This document shows, piece after piece, positions 26,392-34,865 of a DNA stretch of 64,000 nt. The first letter of the stretch is position 1; each line of letters begins with the position of its first letter. Source of the DNA: M3007 sp033764075 (GTDB lineage Bacteria; Bacteroidota; Bacteroidia; Chitinophagales; Saprospiraceae); the NCBI GenBank assembly GCA_033764075.1, contig JANRJH010000024.1, positions 62,001 to 126,000 on the forward strand, in the 5' to 3' direction. The notes below the pieces were generated by a model. It worked only from the letters and a program-made list of their open reading frames with translations. It was not told where the DNA came from and searched no databases. A program made the translations under genes and the position numbers.

Positions 26392-26400
26392 TATCTTTGC
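26392..26400 (+). promoter_or_regulatory. Promoter box for the coiled-coil lipoprotein gene
   Basis: TATCTTTGC is an exact consensus -7 box, 33 bases before the ATG at 26434. No TTG is seen at the expected -33 position. Confidence 0.55.
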
Positions 26401-26433
26401 GTGCAAAATTGATCACCTGACAAAAAAACACCC

Positions 26434-27147
26434 ATGATGAGCAGTAAATATGTTTCGGCAGCACTCTTTGCTTTGGTAATCCTGGCCGCCTGCGGCAACA
26501 AGGTAGACGAAGCCGTCGTCAGCAATATCCAGGATCTTTCCGGAAAAGTGGAGACCGGCAAAACCGAGATGGCGCCGTTGGCAGAAAAAACCGAGGCTCT
26601 TTCCTCCAAACTACAAATGGTACCTGTGGATCTGCAGGCCAAAAAGGAGTTCGAAGATTTTTACAAAATTGCCAAGGCAGTTACCATCAAAAAGGAGATG
26701 ATGGAAGCCTCCTATACCGAGCTACAGTCCCAATTGTCGGAAATAGAAGAAAACTATCGCTCCGGTAAGGTCAAAAAAGAAGAAGTCACGGCTGAACTGA
26801 CCAGCATTAACGACCAGATCGAGGGTATCCGTTCGAGCATCCCCATGATCATACATATTTCGGACAGCCTGTCCGGCACCTACGACCAGATGGCCGCCGG
26901 CGCTACCGGAGTTCCCCAGCCCGTAGCACTGCCCGACGCTATGGGTATGCCGGCGCCGAATGCCGGTGCAGGTGCGCTTTCCGCGCCCGCATCCGGGGCC
27001 GCGGCAGCGACACCACAAGTCGACGCGGCAGGGTCACCGGGCGCCGGCGCCGCCCCGGCCATGGATGACGCCAAAAAACGCCAGGCCGAAAAGGAGGCCA
27101 TGATGAAATCGGGAAAAAAGTCAAACACCGGCCTGATCAACCAATAG
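26434..27147 (+). CDS. Lipoprotein with coiled-coil segment and Ala/Pro-rich tail
   Basis: The 237-residue product has a lipoprotein signal ending in a lipobox (VILAAC at about residue 20), so it is probably anchored in the envelope. A helical, coiled-coil-like region of about 120 residues follows, with many Lys and Glu (for example ELQSQLSEIEENY). The last third is low-complexity, rich in Ala, Gly and Pro. Another ATG one codon downstream cannot be excluded. Function unknown; a structural or periplasmic spacer role would fit. It converges on the esterase gene with a 13-base gap. Confidence 0.72.
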   Translation: MMSSKYVSAALFALVILAACGNKVDEAVVSNIQDLSGKVETGKTEMAPLAEKTEALSSKLQMVPVDLQAKKEFEDFYKIAKAVTIKKEMMEASYTELQSQLSEIEENYRSGKVKKEEVTAELTSINDQIEGIRSSIPMIIHISDSLSGTYDQMAAGATGVPQPVALPDAMGMPAPNAGAGALSAPASGAAAATPQVDAAGSPGAGAAPAMDDAKKRQAEKEAMMKSGKKSNTGLINQ

Positions 27148-27160
27148 TTTTAATCGACTG

Positions 27161-28021
27161 CTATTTGTCGGCTAACCACTCGGCTATCTTGGCAGCCATC
27201 AGCGGGTTGTCGTGCGCAAACCGCATTGCGTCCAGGTGCGTCCTGCCGTTTATCGTCCACAACTCTATTGCTTCCTTCGCCGGGTATTGCTCCACAAAGG
27301 AGGCGCTGCACCGGAAAGGAACAATGGCATCTTCCGGGCAATGCGTAATCAGCGCGGGCAGTTTCTCGTCCGGCGCCAGGTGGTTCAGTGGGTTGGCATC
27401 CCGGAATGCATCCGATCCTTTTTCCCCGCCTGCGTAGGCTTCCACCGCCTGAAAAGGCGGCAGGTAGTCCAGATCCAGCGGACCGGCAATGGACAAAAAG
27501 CCGGTGAGGCTGCCGTCGTCCAGTCCCGCTTCCCGACGCCGGCGCTGGTCATAAGCCAGGTGCGCCGTCAAGGTGGCGCCTGCCGAGGAGCCGCTGAGTA
27601 AAACGGGCGTTTTTCCCCAGCCCTGCTGATGGGTCCATGCCCGAACGGTGTGCATGGCCGACACCATGTCTTCCATCATATGCGGGTGGCTAAACCGTGG
27701 CGAGAGCCGGTAGGCGGGCATGACGACGTGAAAGCCCTGTTTCAAAAAAAAGGCGGTGACATCCGGGTACATGCCGGGGAAACCGTTGCGCCAGGCGCCG
27801 CCATGCACAAAAAACAGGATGCTGTGCCGCCTGGGTCTGGGATTCTCCCAAACGAGCATGTACTGGCGCCGATGTTGCCCGTAGCGCATGCGGGTGGGCG
27901 GATGCATGCGCGGGGTCATCAGCATATGTCTGGCCATTCGGCCGGGAATTTCGAACAGCTGTCTCAATAGTTCCGGGTGCACAAGCGATAAATCGGCCAA
28001 CGGATTACGACTTAAGTCCAT
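27161..28021 (-). CDS. Alpha/beta hydrolase, hormone-sensitive-lipase-like esterase
   Basis: The 286-residue protein has the HGGAW oxyanion-hole motif at residues 73-77 and the nucleophile motif GSSAG with S146. An aspartate in HCPEDAIVPF and a histidine in GRTHLDAM complete the likely triad. This pattern is that of the HSL/BD-FAE group of esterases acting on small acyl esters. No signal peptide is seen, so it is probably cytoplasmic. The 133-base upstream gap contains a seven-base hairpin (28061-28079, TTTGCCC/GGGCAAA). Confidence 0.85.
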   Translation of the reverse strand: MDLSRNPLADLSLVHPELLRQLFEIPGRMARHMLMTPRMHPPTRMRYGQHRRQYMLVWENPRPRRHSILFFVHGGAWRNGFPGMYPDVTAFFLKQGFHVVMPAYRLSPRFSHPHMMEDMVSAMHTVRAWTHQQGWGKTPVLLSGSSAGATLTAHLAYDQRRRREAGLDDGSLTGFLSIAGPLDLDYLPPFQAVEAYAGGEKGSDAFRDANPLNHLAPDEKLPALITHCPEDAIVPFRCSASFVEQYPAKEAIELWTINGRTHLDAMRFAHDNPLMAAKIAEWLADK

Positions 28022-28154
28022 AACGTGTTTTTCTAGTACAACAGTTAAGCTTCAGGGGTGTTTGCCCAGAAAGGGCAAAAAAACAATCTCGCCGAATGTC
28101 TAAATTCCTGTTATTTTGTATGTCCGTTTACCGAAGGATTCTGAAACCGATCAC

Positions 28155-31100
28155 ATGAGCCGATTTGCATGGATATTTCTCTGGGGATTGTTGACAAACG
28201 GCGTCTTCGGGCAAGCGCCAATGCTTGCTTTAGACAGCATCCGGCAAGTTCCGTGTAATGGCGTTGTCGGGGGATCTGTTTGGACTTCTGCCTCCGGCGG
28301 CGTTGCGCCGTATCTGTACACCCCCAGTAACGATACGCTCGTTTACTCGTCGGGCGAGTTTGTGGATTTTTTCCCGGCAGGCAGCCATTTTGTTGCGGTG
28401 GTGGATGCCGCCGGTGCTTCCGATACTGTTTTTTTTACCATTACCGAACCGGAACCTTTTGATTTTCAATTTCAATCTGGCAATGCCCGTTGTTTTGGGG
28501 AGGCATCGGGAACCATCACGGTCTCCCTTGGGGGCGGAACACTGCCCTATGCCTTCTTGTGGGAGAACGGGGATGCCGGCCCTATTTCAGATAGCCTGGC
28601 TGCTGGTATTCACTTTGTCACCGTTACTGATGCCGCCGGGTGTATAGCCGTTTCGGCAGCCATGGTCGATGAACCTTCGCCGGTGTTGGCAGACAGTTTC
28701 ATCGTGGAGGACGTCATCTGTTTTGGCGACACCAACGGATCGGTGCTGGTCTTGCCGGTTGGCGGCACAGGGTTCTTTTCGTATACATGGAACAACGGCG
28801 CGACAACACCTGTTGCCGTCGCCTTGCCTGCCGGTGTATTTGTGGTGACGGTTACGGATCAAAACGGCTGCACGGGTTCCGGGGCGGCGGCGGTCACCCA
28901 GCCCCCCCCATTGCAGGTTTTTCTGCAACAAATCATTCCGGCGACCTGTCGCGACACCTGCAACGGCGTAGCGAGCATAACCGTCGTCGGGGGGCGTCCG
29001 GGATACGCCATTAACTGGGGTTTGCCGGGCTTTTCGCCGGATAGTTTGTTTGTCGGCAATTTATGTGCAGGAAACTATACCATCACCGCCACAGATGCCG
29101 CGGGTTGTACGGCTACGCTCACCTTTGACATCGCGCAGCCCCCTGCCCTTTCCATTCAATTGCAGTCCCTGGCGCCCACCTGTGCCGGGGAATCCAACGG
29201 ACAAGCACAGGCATCGGCGCTGGGCGGCACGCCACCCTACACATTTGCCTGGAGTACAGGCCAGACGGGCGCTGTTGCCGACGCATTGCCTTGCGGACCG
29301 ATCCGTGTGGTCGTGCAGGATGCCAACCAATGCCGGACAAGCGCTATGGACAGCCTGCCTTGCGTTCCTCCGCTTCTGGTGGATGTCCTGTCGGCAGAGC
29401 CCGTCCGTTGTTTCGGAGACGCCGACGGCCGCATTTCCATAACCCCGACCGGAGGCCAGGCGCCCTATGCCTACCTTTGGAGCGACCCAAACGCGCAAAC
29501 CGGCCCCGTTGCGTCGAATCTTGCGCCCGGGTCGTACACCGTCACCGTCACAGACGCTTTTGGCTGCACCAGTGTCGCGCAGGCGACCGTCATTGAGCCG
29601 CCGCCGTTGGGTGTTGCCATACAGTCTGTTAACGTTGTGTGCACAGGCGAGCGCAATGGGTCGGCATCCGCTACCGTTGCCGGCGGCACCCCGCCTTACC
29701 AGTATTTGTGGAATACCGGCGCAGCCGCCAATCCACTGACCGGCCTGCCGCCAGGAACCTATTTTGCCACCGTTACCGACCAGCAGGGTTGCTCGGCCAT
29801 CACGCCACCGGGATTTGTGGCCGAGCCTTCTGAACCGGTCACCCTGTTGATGGCCCAAACGCGGGCCAGTTGTTACGGCCAAAACGACGGCGCGGCAGCA
29901 GCTTCTGCCGCCGGCGGCAATGGCCCGCCCTTCACTTTTCTCTGGAACAACGGGCAAGCCGGCCCCGCTGCGACCGGACTGGCGCCAGGGATTTACACGG
30001 CCACCGCCACCGACGCCTTGGGATGCCGCGCCACCGATACGGTGGAAGTGGTAGCGCTGGACAGCATCCGCGTCAATGTTATTTTCACCAGACCTACCTG
30101 CAAAGGCTATTCCGACGGCAGGGCTGCGATAAACCTGGTGCAAGGCGGGGCAGGCATGGGTGACACCAGTTTGTACAGCTACCAGTGGAGCGTACCGGGC
30201 ATTTCCGGAACATTACTCATCGACAGCCTGGCAGGGAACATGAACTACGGTGTAACGGTGACCGATTTGCAAGGGTGCTCGGCGTCTGCCGACTTTTTTT
30301 TGCCGGACGCGCAATCCATTCAATTGGTTGGCTACGTGACGGATGTAGCCTGCTCCGGCGACAGTACCGGCGAGGTTGGCATCGCCAGCGCACAGGGTGC
30401 GTATCCCATCGTGTCTTATGTGTGGACAACCGGCAGTATGGAGACGGCCCTTTCGGCCATACCGGCAGGTGACTACGGTGTAACGGTGACCGATGCAAAG
30501 GGATGCCGCCTAGACACCGTACTGCGTGTGCCTGAGCCTTTGCCCCTGCAGGTTGTTTTTGATGTTGATCCGTTGTTGTGTTTTCAAGGTAAGGATGCAG
30601 CCATACGGGCAACGGTATCCGGTGGTGTGCCGGCGTATACCTTTTTTTGGAATAACGGCGCTACCATCGACCTTTTGGCAGGCATCGGCGCCGGAACATA
30701 CACCGTGCGGGTGCTGGATGAAAACGATTGTGTTGTTGTCGACAGCATAACGATCGCGGAGCCTCCGGAACCGGAATATACCGTCACCGGAAATCCGCCG
30801 GATTGTTTTGGCGGGCGAAACGGCAGCATTGTCATCGATCAACAAAACCTGGTTCCACCCATACGGTACAGCCTGAATGACAAGCCATTTGGCAGCGCCT
30901 CCGTCTTTAAAAACCTGCCGGCCGGCTTGCATCGCTTACGGATCAGGGACGGCAACGGCTGCACCTACACCGACACAGTGTTGCTGGCAGCCCCTGCCCC
31001 GATTCAGGTAGGTCTGGATGCAGACACCACCATCCGGGCCGGCGACACCTTGGTGTTGACCGCCGCGGTTGTCGGCGCTTTGGCGCCGGTACAATATTCG

Positions 31101-31553
31101 TGGTCGAGTGTTTTGGCCGGAAAAACAGCCTGTGCTGATTCGGCCTGCAGCGGATTAACCGTAGCGCCCCTGCAACCCAACACCTACCGGGTGCAGGTGA
31201 CCGATGCGAGGGGGTGCACGGCTGAAGCGACCGTCAGGGTGGATGTGGATCAAAACCGGTTGCTGTACGTGCCGACCGCCTTTAGCCCGAACGGCGATCA
31301 AAACAACGATCTGCTGGTGGTGCATGGTCCAGGCCAGGGCGTTTCGGAAATAATGCGTTTTTCGGTTTACGACCGGTGGGGAGAAGAAGTCTATACCGAC
31401 ACACAATTTCTGCCCAATACGCCTGCCCGGGGCTGGGATGGGATGTTCAGGGGGAGTCCCTGCGACGGGGGGGTGTATGCATGGGTGATTGAGGTTAGGT
31501 ATATCGACGGACAAATCGGTATCTTTACGGGCAATACAACCCTGTTGCGTTAA
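28155..31553 (+). CDS. SprB-repeat protein with gliding-motility type B sorting tail
   Basis: The 1132-residue protein has a signal peptide (SRFAWIFLWGLLTNGVFGQ). About twelve tandem SprB-type repeats of 70-80 residues follow, each with a pattern like C-x-G-x3-G ... GGTPPY-x-F/Y-x-W ... AGxYxVTVTDxxGC. A divergent repeat precedes the C-terminal type B domain (LYVPTAFSPNGDQNND ... VYDRWGEEVY ... GNTTLLR). SprB of Flavobacterium is the mobile surface adhesin of gliding motility, exported by type IX secretion. The ATG at 28155 starts the signal peptide. The PorP/SprF gene 22 bases downstream is the expected partner. Confidence 0.9.
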   Translation: MSRFAWIFLWGLLTNGVFGQAPMLALDSIRQVPCNGVVGGSVWTSASGGVAPYLYTPSNDTLVYSSGEFVDFFPAGSHFVAVVDAAGASDTVFFTITEPEPFDFQFQSGNARCFGEASGTITVSLGGGTLPYAFLWENGDAGPISDSLAAGIHFVTVTDAAGCIAVSAAMVDEPSPVLADSFIVEDVICFGDTNGSVLVLPVGGTGFFSYTWNNGATTPVAVALPAGVFVVTVTDQNGCTGSGAAAVTQPPPLQVFLQQIIPATCRDTCNGVASITVVGGRPGYAINWGLPGFSPDSLFVGNLCAGNYTITATDAAGCTATLTFDIAQPPALSIQLQSLAPTCAGESNGQAQASALGGTPPYTFAWSTGQTGAVADALPCGPIRVVVQDANQCRTSAMDSLPCVPPLLVDVLSAEPVRCFGDADGRISITPTGGQAPYAYLWSDPNAQTGPVASNLAPGSYTVTVTDAFGCTSVAQATVIEPPPLGVAIQSVNVVCTGERNGSASATVAGGTPPYQYLWNTGAAANPLTGLPPGTYFATVTDQQGCSAITPPGFVAEPSEPVTLLMAQTRASCYGQNDGAAAASAAGGNGPPFTFLWNNGQAGPAATGLAPGIYTATATDALGCRATDTVEVVALDSIRVNVIFTRPTCKGYSDGRAAINLVQGGAGMGDTSLYSYQWSVPGISGTLLIDSLAGNMNYGVTVTDLQGCSASADFFLPDAQSIQLVGYVTDVACSGDSTGEVGIASAQGAYPIVSYVWTTGSMETALSAIPAGDYGVTVTDAKGCRLDTVLRVPEPLPLQVVFDVDPLLCFQGKDAAIRATVSGGVPAYTFFWNNGATIDLLAGIGAGTYTVRVLDENDCVVVDSITIAEPPEPEYTVTGNPPDCFGGRNGSIVIDQQNLVPPIRYSLNDKPFGSASVFKNLPAGLHRLRIRDGNGCTYTDTVLLAAPAPIQVGLDADTTIRAGDTLVLTAAVVGALAPVQYSWSSVLAGKTACADSACSGLTVAPLQPNTYRVQVTDARGCTAEATVRVDVDQNRLLYVPTAFSPNGDQNNDLLVVHGPGQGVSEIMRFSVYDRWGEEVYTDTQFLPNTPARGWDGMFRGSPCDGGVYAWVIEVRYIDGQIGIFTGNTTLLR

Positions 31554-31574
31554 TTTTGAATCCAGCTCATCACC

Positions 31575-32639
31575 ATGACCATCCCGCTTTCCTTTTGCTG
31601 CCGATTTTTTGCAAGCCTGACTTGTTGTCTTTTTTGGGGCAACATTTTGGCGCAGGATCCGCATTTTTCACAGTTCTATCACACCCCCTGGAACCTCAAC
31701 CCCGCCATGACCGGGTTGCACAACGGCAGTTGGCGGGCTTCGCTCATTTACCGGGACCAGTGGGGCAGCATCCTGGCACAGGAGCCGTTCCGCACTTTTT
31801 CTGCTTCGGCAGACGGGCGGATTCCGGTTGGTCGCTATGACCACATTGGTGTGGGGGCAGGTGCCTTGCACGATGAAGCCGGAACGGCGCGATATACGCT
31901 GAACAATGTCCATGCAAGCGGCGCATACCTGCGCAGGCTGTCGGGCAAGCCCAGGCGGGCAAGCCATTATCTGGGCGCCGGCATTCAGGTGGGGGTCGGG
32001 CAAAACAACATCGACTGGAGCAGGCTCTGGTTCAGTCGCCAGTTTGATGCGGTGACGGAAGCCCCCGATCCGGGAGCAGCCAACGGCGAGCCGAACGCCA
32101 ATGCTTCCGGGAAACCCTGGCTGGACTTCAACGCCGGGGTCATCTGGTATGCATTATTGAAAAATGAAGGGTTCGTCATGGCGGGTGCGGCCCTACATCA
32201 CCTCAATGAACCGGCCGTATCGCTGATCGAAGATTATGCCGAAACCCTGTATCGTCGCCACACAGTGCATGCTTCCGGGCATTTTCCGATCAACGATGAA
32301 TTGGCCTTGCTTCCGGGCATTTTATGGATGAGCCAGGGCCCGGCCCAACAAATCAACCTGGGGGCAAACATCCGTTACGGAAATGCCGATTACCGCGAAC
32401 TGGCGCTGCGCACAGGCGCCTGGCTGCGTATGGCCAACCGGCTGGAGGAGGGCATCCGACCCGAAGCGGTTGTGGTAACGGGTATGTTCGAGTGGGACCG
32501 GTGGATGCTGGGGCTTAGTTACGACATCACGGTATCCTCATTGGGACAGGCCAACAGCAACCGGGGCGCGTTCGAGATCAGCCTCAGTTATGTGCATCCG
32601 GGCAGGCGTAAAGGGAAGGTGGCTTGTCCATCGCTTTAA
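31575..32639 (+). CDS. PorP/SprF family type IX secretion membrane protein
   Basis: The 354-residue protein has a signal peptide ending at ILAQ and the family start QDPHFSQFYHTPWNLNPAMTG, followed by SWRASLIYRDQW. The rest alternates in beta-strand fashion as an outer-membrane barrel would. PorP/SprF proteins accompany type B-tailed cargo such as SprB and are needed for its export or surface attachment. Its position directly after the SprB-repeat gene supports a dedicated pair. A TAATTTTG box overlaps the upstream stop codon (31551-31558), but cotranscription is more likely. Confidence 0.9.
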   Translation: MTIPLSFCCRFFASLTCCLFWGNILAQDPHFSQFYHTPWNLNPAMTGLHNGSWRASLIYRDQWGSILAQEPFRTFSASADGRIPVGRYDHIGVGAGALHDEAGTARYTLNNVHASGAYLRRLSGKPRRASHYLGAGIQVGVGQNNIDWSRLWFSRQFDAVTEAPDPGAANGEPNANASGKPWLDFNAGVIWYALLKNEGFVMAGAALHHLNEPAVSLIEDYAETLYRRHTVHASGHFPINDELALLPGILWMSQGPAQQINLGANIRYGNADYRELALRTGAWLRMANRLEEGIRPEAVVVTGMFEWDRWMLGLSYDITVSSLGQANSNRGAFEISLSYVHPGRRKGKVACPSL

Positions 32640-32657
32640 CTATTCAAATCTTTCACC

Positions 32658-33584
32658 ATGTTCAAACCGCATTTTTTTTTCACAATGTTGGCGCTGGGTA
32701 TGGCAGCTTGCACAGCGCCGCCCGCCGACCCTGGTCTGAAGGAAGCCATGCTGATAACCTTCGATTCCTTCCCCTCTCGCCATGTAGATGCCCGGCGGGT
32801 TGATGTGTGGTTGCCGGCGGGGTATGCCAAAAACGCTGCCGGCCATTTCGCGGTGTTGTACATGCACGATGGGCAAAATTTGTTTGACAGCACGCTTGCC
32901 TTCGGGCATGCGGAGTGGAAAATCGATGAAGTGGCCTCCCGCATGCTCGGGGCAGACAGTTTGCGCCCGTTTATAGTGGTCGGCGTATGGAACACGCCCA
33001 AACGCTTCCGGGAATACGCGCCTGCCAAGCCGTTTGAAGACACCCCGGTATCCTACCAGGAGCGCCTGGGTGCCGAGCGGGGGAAAGGCGCGCTGGCAGA
33101 TGCGTATCTGCTTTTTTTGACCCGGGAACTCAAGCCTTTCATCGATTCCGTTTATGGGTGTAGTCGTCGCCGCGACGACACCTATGTGATGGGCTCCAGC
33201 ATGGGCGGGTTGGTTTCCCTGTACGCTGTTTTGGAATATCCGGATGTATTTGCAGGAGCCGGGTGCGTTTCGACCCACTGGCCATTGAGCCTGAACCAAA
33301 ACGACACGGTCTTTTCGAGGGCCATGGGCCGATATTTGCAGTCAAAATTGCCCGAAGCCGGAAATCCTAAATTGTATTTCGACCATGGCACCGTAGCGCT
33401 AGACAGCCTTTACCCGCCACATCAAATGTATATAGACAGTCTTTTGCGGGCGCTCGCCTACCCTGCCGAGCGGTGGACCAGTCGGAAATTTGTCGGCGAA
33501 TCCCATACCGAATCGTCCTGGGCAAAGCGGGTGCATGAGCCGTTGTATTTTTTATTGCAAAAACAACCTGCAAGCCAACAATGA
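32658..33584 (+). CDS. Putative esterase, alpha/beta hydrolase lipoprotein
   Basis: The 308-residue protein starts with a signal that ends in a lipobox-like LGMAAC. It has the fold of the enterochelin-esterase/esterase D group: FAVLYMHDGQNLFDS near the N-terminus, the nucleophile motif GSSMG with S181, and a late histidine in GESHTESSW. Such enzymes cleave ester bonds of siderophores, feruloyl groups or other acyl esters in the envelope. It overlaps the next gene by four bases (ATGA), forming an operon with the two genes that follow. Confidence 0.82.
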   Translation: MFKPHFFFTMLALGMAACTAPPADPGLKEAMLITFDSFPSRHVDARRVDVWLPAGYAKNAAGHFAVLYMHDGQNLFDSTLAFGHAEWKIDEVASRMLGADSLRPFIVVGVWNTPKRFREYAPAKPFEDTPVSYQERLGAERGKGALADAYLLFLTRELKPFIDSVYGCSRRRDDTYVMGSSMGGLVSLYAVLEYPDVFAGAGCVSTHWPLSLNQNDTVFSRAMGRYLQSKLPEAGNPKLYFDHGTVALDSLYPPHQMYIDSLLRALAYPAERWTSRKFVGESHTESSWAKRVHEPLYFLLQKQPASQQ

Positions 33585-34378
33585 AGTACACGTTAATGCT
33601 GGCTATACTGCTGACAATGACCATTGCGCGTGGCCAGTCTGCGGCAATCCCCGTGGGCGGCCAGGTCCAAATATTCGAGCCTTTGGCAGTAAAAGGGCAA
33701 AAAAGACCCGTTGAAGCACCCCGCCCACCGGCGGTTCCGAAAAACGTGGTGTACTGGGCCATCTGGATCGCCGTGGTGACGGTCATATTCTTGGCGATGC
33801 GCGCCCTGTACCTGAGTGGGGGCACAGGCCTCAAGGTGCTGGCCGTGGCGCTTTTTCTGGCGAGCGTCGCCGGCTTTTCGTATGTGATGCTGATGGTCCG
33901 ATTTTTCGACGTCGGCCCGGGCAACCTGCAACCCGAGCAGGTGGCACTGGCCGATTTTTACCAAATGGGAATTCGGCTGGGGGTAGAGACGCCGTACCAC
34001 CAGGTGCTGGCCGACGACGGGTTCCGCATAGGCATCGGTGCCGGCGAAAACGGTGTGGTGATTGCCGATTACGGGGAGAACAAGGGCATGGTTTTCGCTT
34101 TGTCGATGTTGGACACCATTGTGGTGGAAGAGGGCGATCGGGCGTCGTTGTCTGTACTGCCGGAAAACGGCCCTGCTGCCTGGACTATTGAAACGGACGA
34201 CGCGCGTTCGGCCGGAGCGGAACGCCTTCAACAAATTCAGATTATTTTTCGCGATACGCATCCCTGGGCCGTGACCATCCGCTTTCGGCACACCGGCTAC
34301 CCGCAAGCCACCGCAGCAGCCCTTCAGGAAATGCTCATGGGCAGCATCGACTATTATCAAAACAACCATCCGGAATGA
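33581..34378 (+). CDS. Uncharacterised membrane protein in the esterase operon
   Basis: The 265-residue product has an N-terminal signal or helix (MKYTLMLAILLTMTIARG) and two membrane helices at about residues 50-73 and 84-105. A soluble domain of about 160 residues follows (starting LNPEQ-like at QPEQVALADFYQMG), with a mixed alpha/beta pattern. No family is recognised. It is translationally coupled to the esterase upstream and lies three bases before the thioesterase gene, so the three are probably expressed together. A joint role in envelope acyl metabolism is only inference. Confidence 0.68.
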   Translation: MKYTLMLAILLTMTIARGQSAAIPVGGQVQIFEPLAVKGQKRPVEAPRPPAVPKNVVYWAIWIAVVTVIFLAMRALYLSGGTGLKVLAVALFLASVAGFSYVMLMVRFFDVGPGNLQPEQVALADFYQMGIRLGVETPYHQVLADDGFRIGIGAGENGVVIADYGENKGMVFALSMLDTIVVEEGDRASLSVLPENGPAAWTIETDDARSAGAERLQQIQIIFRDTHPWAVTIRFRHTGYPQATAAALQEMLMGSIDYYQNNHPE

Positions 34379-34381
34379 CAC

Positions 34382-34828
34382 ATGCAAGATCTGGTTCCAT
34401 TTTCCATGCCCGTTTCCCTTCGTTGGGCCGATTTTGACTTCAATGGGCACTTGCGCCATTCTGTCTACTACGATTTTGGCGCAGCGGCCCGGGTACAATT
34501 CCTTGACCAGTGCGGCCTAACGCTGGACATGATGGGCCAACATCGAATCGGCCCGGTACTTTTTCGGGAGGAGGCTGTTTTCCGAAAGGAAGTCCGGTGG
34601 GGCGATGAACTCCGCATAACCCTGTGGATAACCCGCATGCGAAAAGATTTTTCTCGTTTCACCTTCCGGCACGAACTGTTAAAGGCCGATGACAGTCTGG
34701 CGGCCGTCATGCATGTCGATGGTGCATGGATTGATATGGACCGGCGCAAATTGACCGGGTTGCCGGACATAGGGATTGACTGGGCGGAAAGGATGCCGAA
34801 AAGTCTGGATTTTGAGTGGACGGAATAA
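34382..34828 (+). CDS. Hotdog-fold acyl-CoA thioesterase family protein
   Basis: The 148-residue protein resembles 4-hydroxybenzoyl-CoA-type thioesterases. The conserved N-terminal stretch RWADFDFNGHLRHSVYYDFGAAAR matches the active-site aspartate/asparagine region of that family. The later strands VRWGDELRITLWI and FRHELL fit the hotdog fold. It hydrolyses an acyl-CoA thioester; the acyl group is unknown. It is the third gene of the esterase operon and its end faces a dispersed palindrome. Confidence 0.85.
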   Translation: MQDLVPFSMPVSLRWADFDFNGHLRHSVYYDFGAAARVQFLDQCGLTLDMMGQHRIGPVLFREEAVFRKEVRWGDELRITLWITRMRKDFSRFTFRHELLKADDSLAAVMHVDGAWIDMDRRKLTGLPDIGIDWAERMPKSLDFEWTE

Positions 34829-34829
34829 T

Positions 34830-34865
34830 ATACTCGTCCTACGACTATACTCGTAGGACGAGTAT
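34830..34865. repeat. Dispersed intergenic palindrome, copy 3
   Basis: Fifteen-base arms (ATACTCGTCCTACGA and its reverse complement) enclose the centre CTATAC. It fills the gap between the convergent thioesterase and ASPIC/UnbV genes and abuts the latter's stop codon. In this setting it would make a good two-way transcription end, although it has no T-run. Confidence 0.9.
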
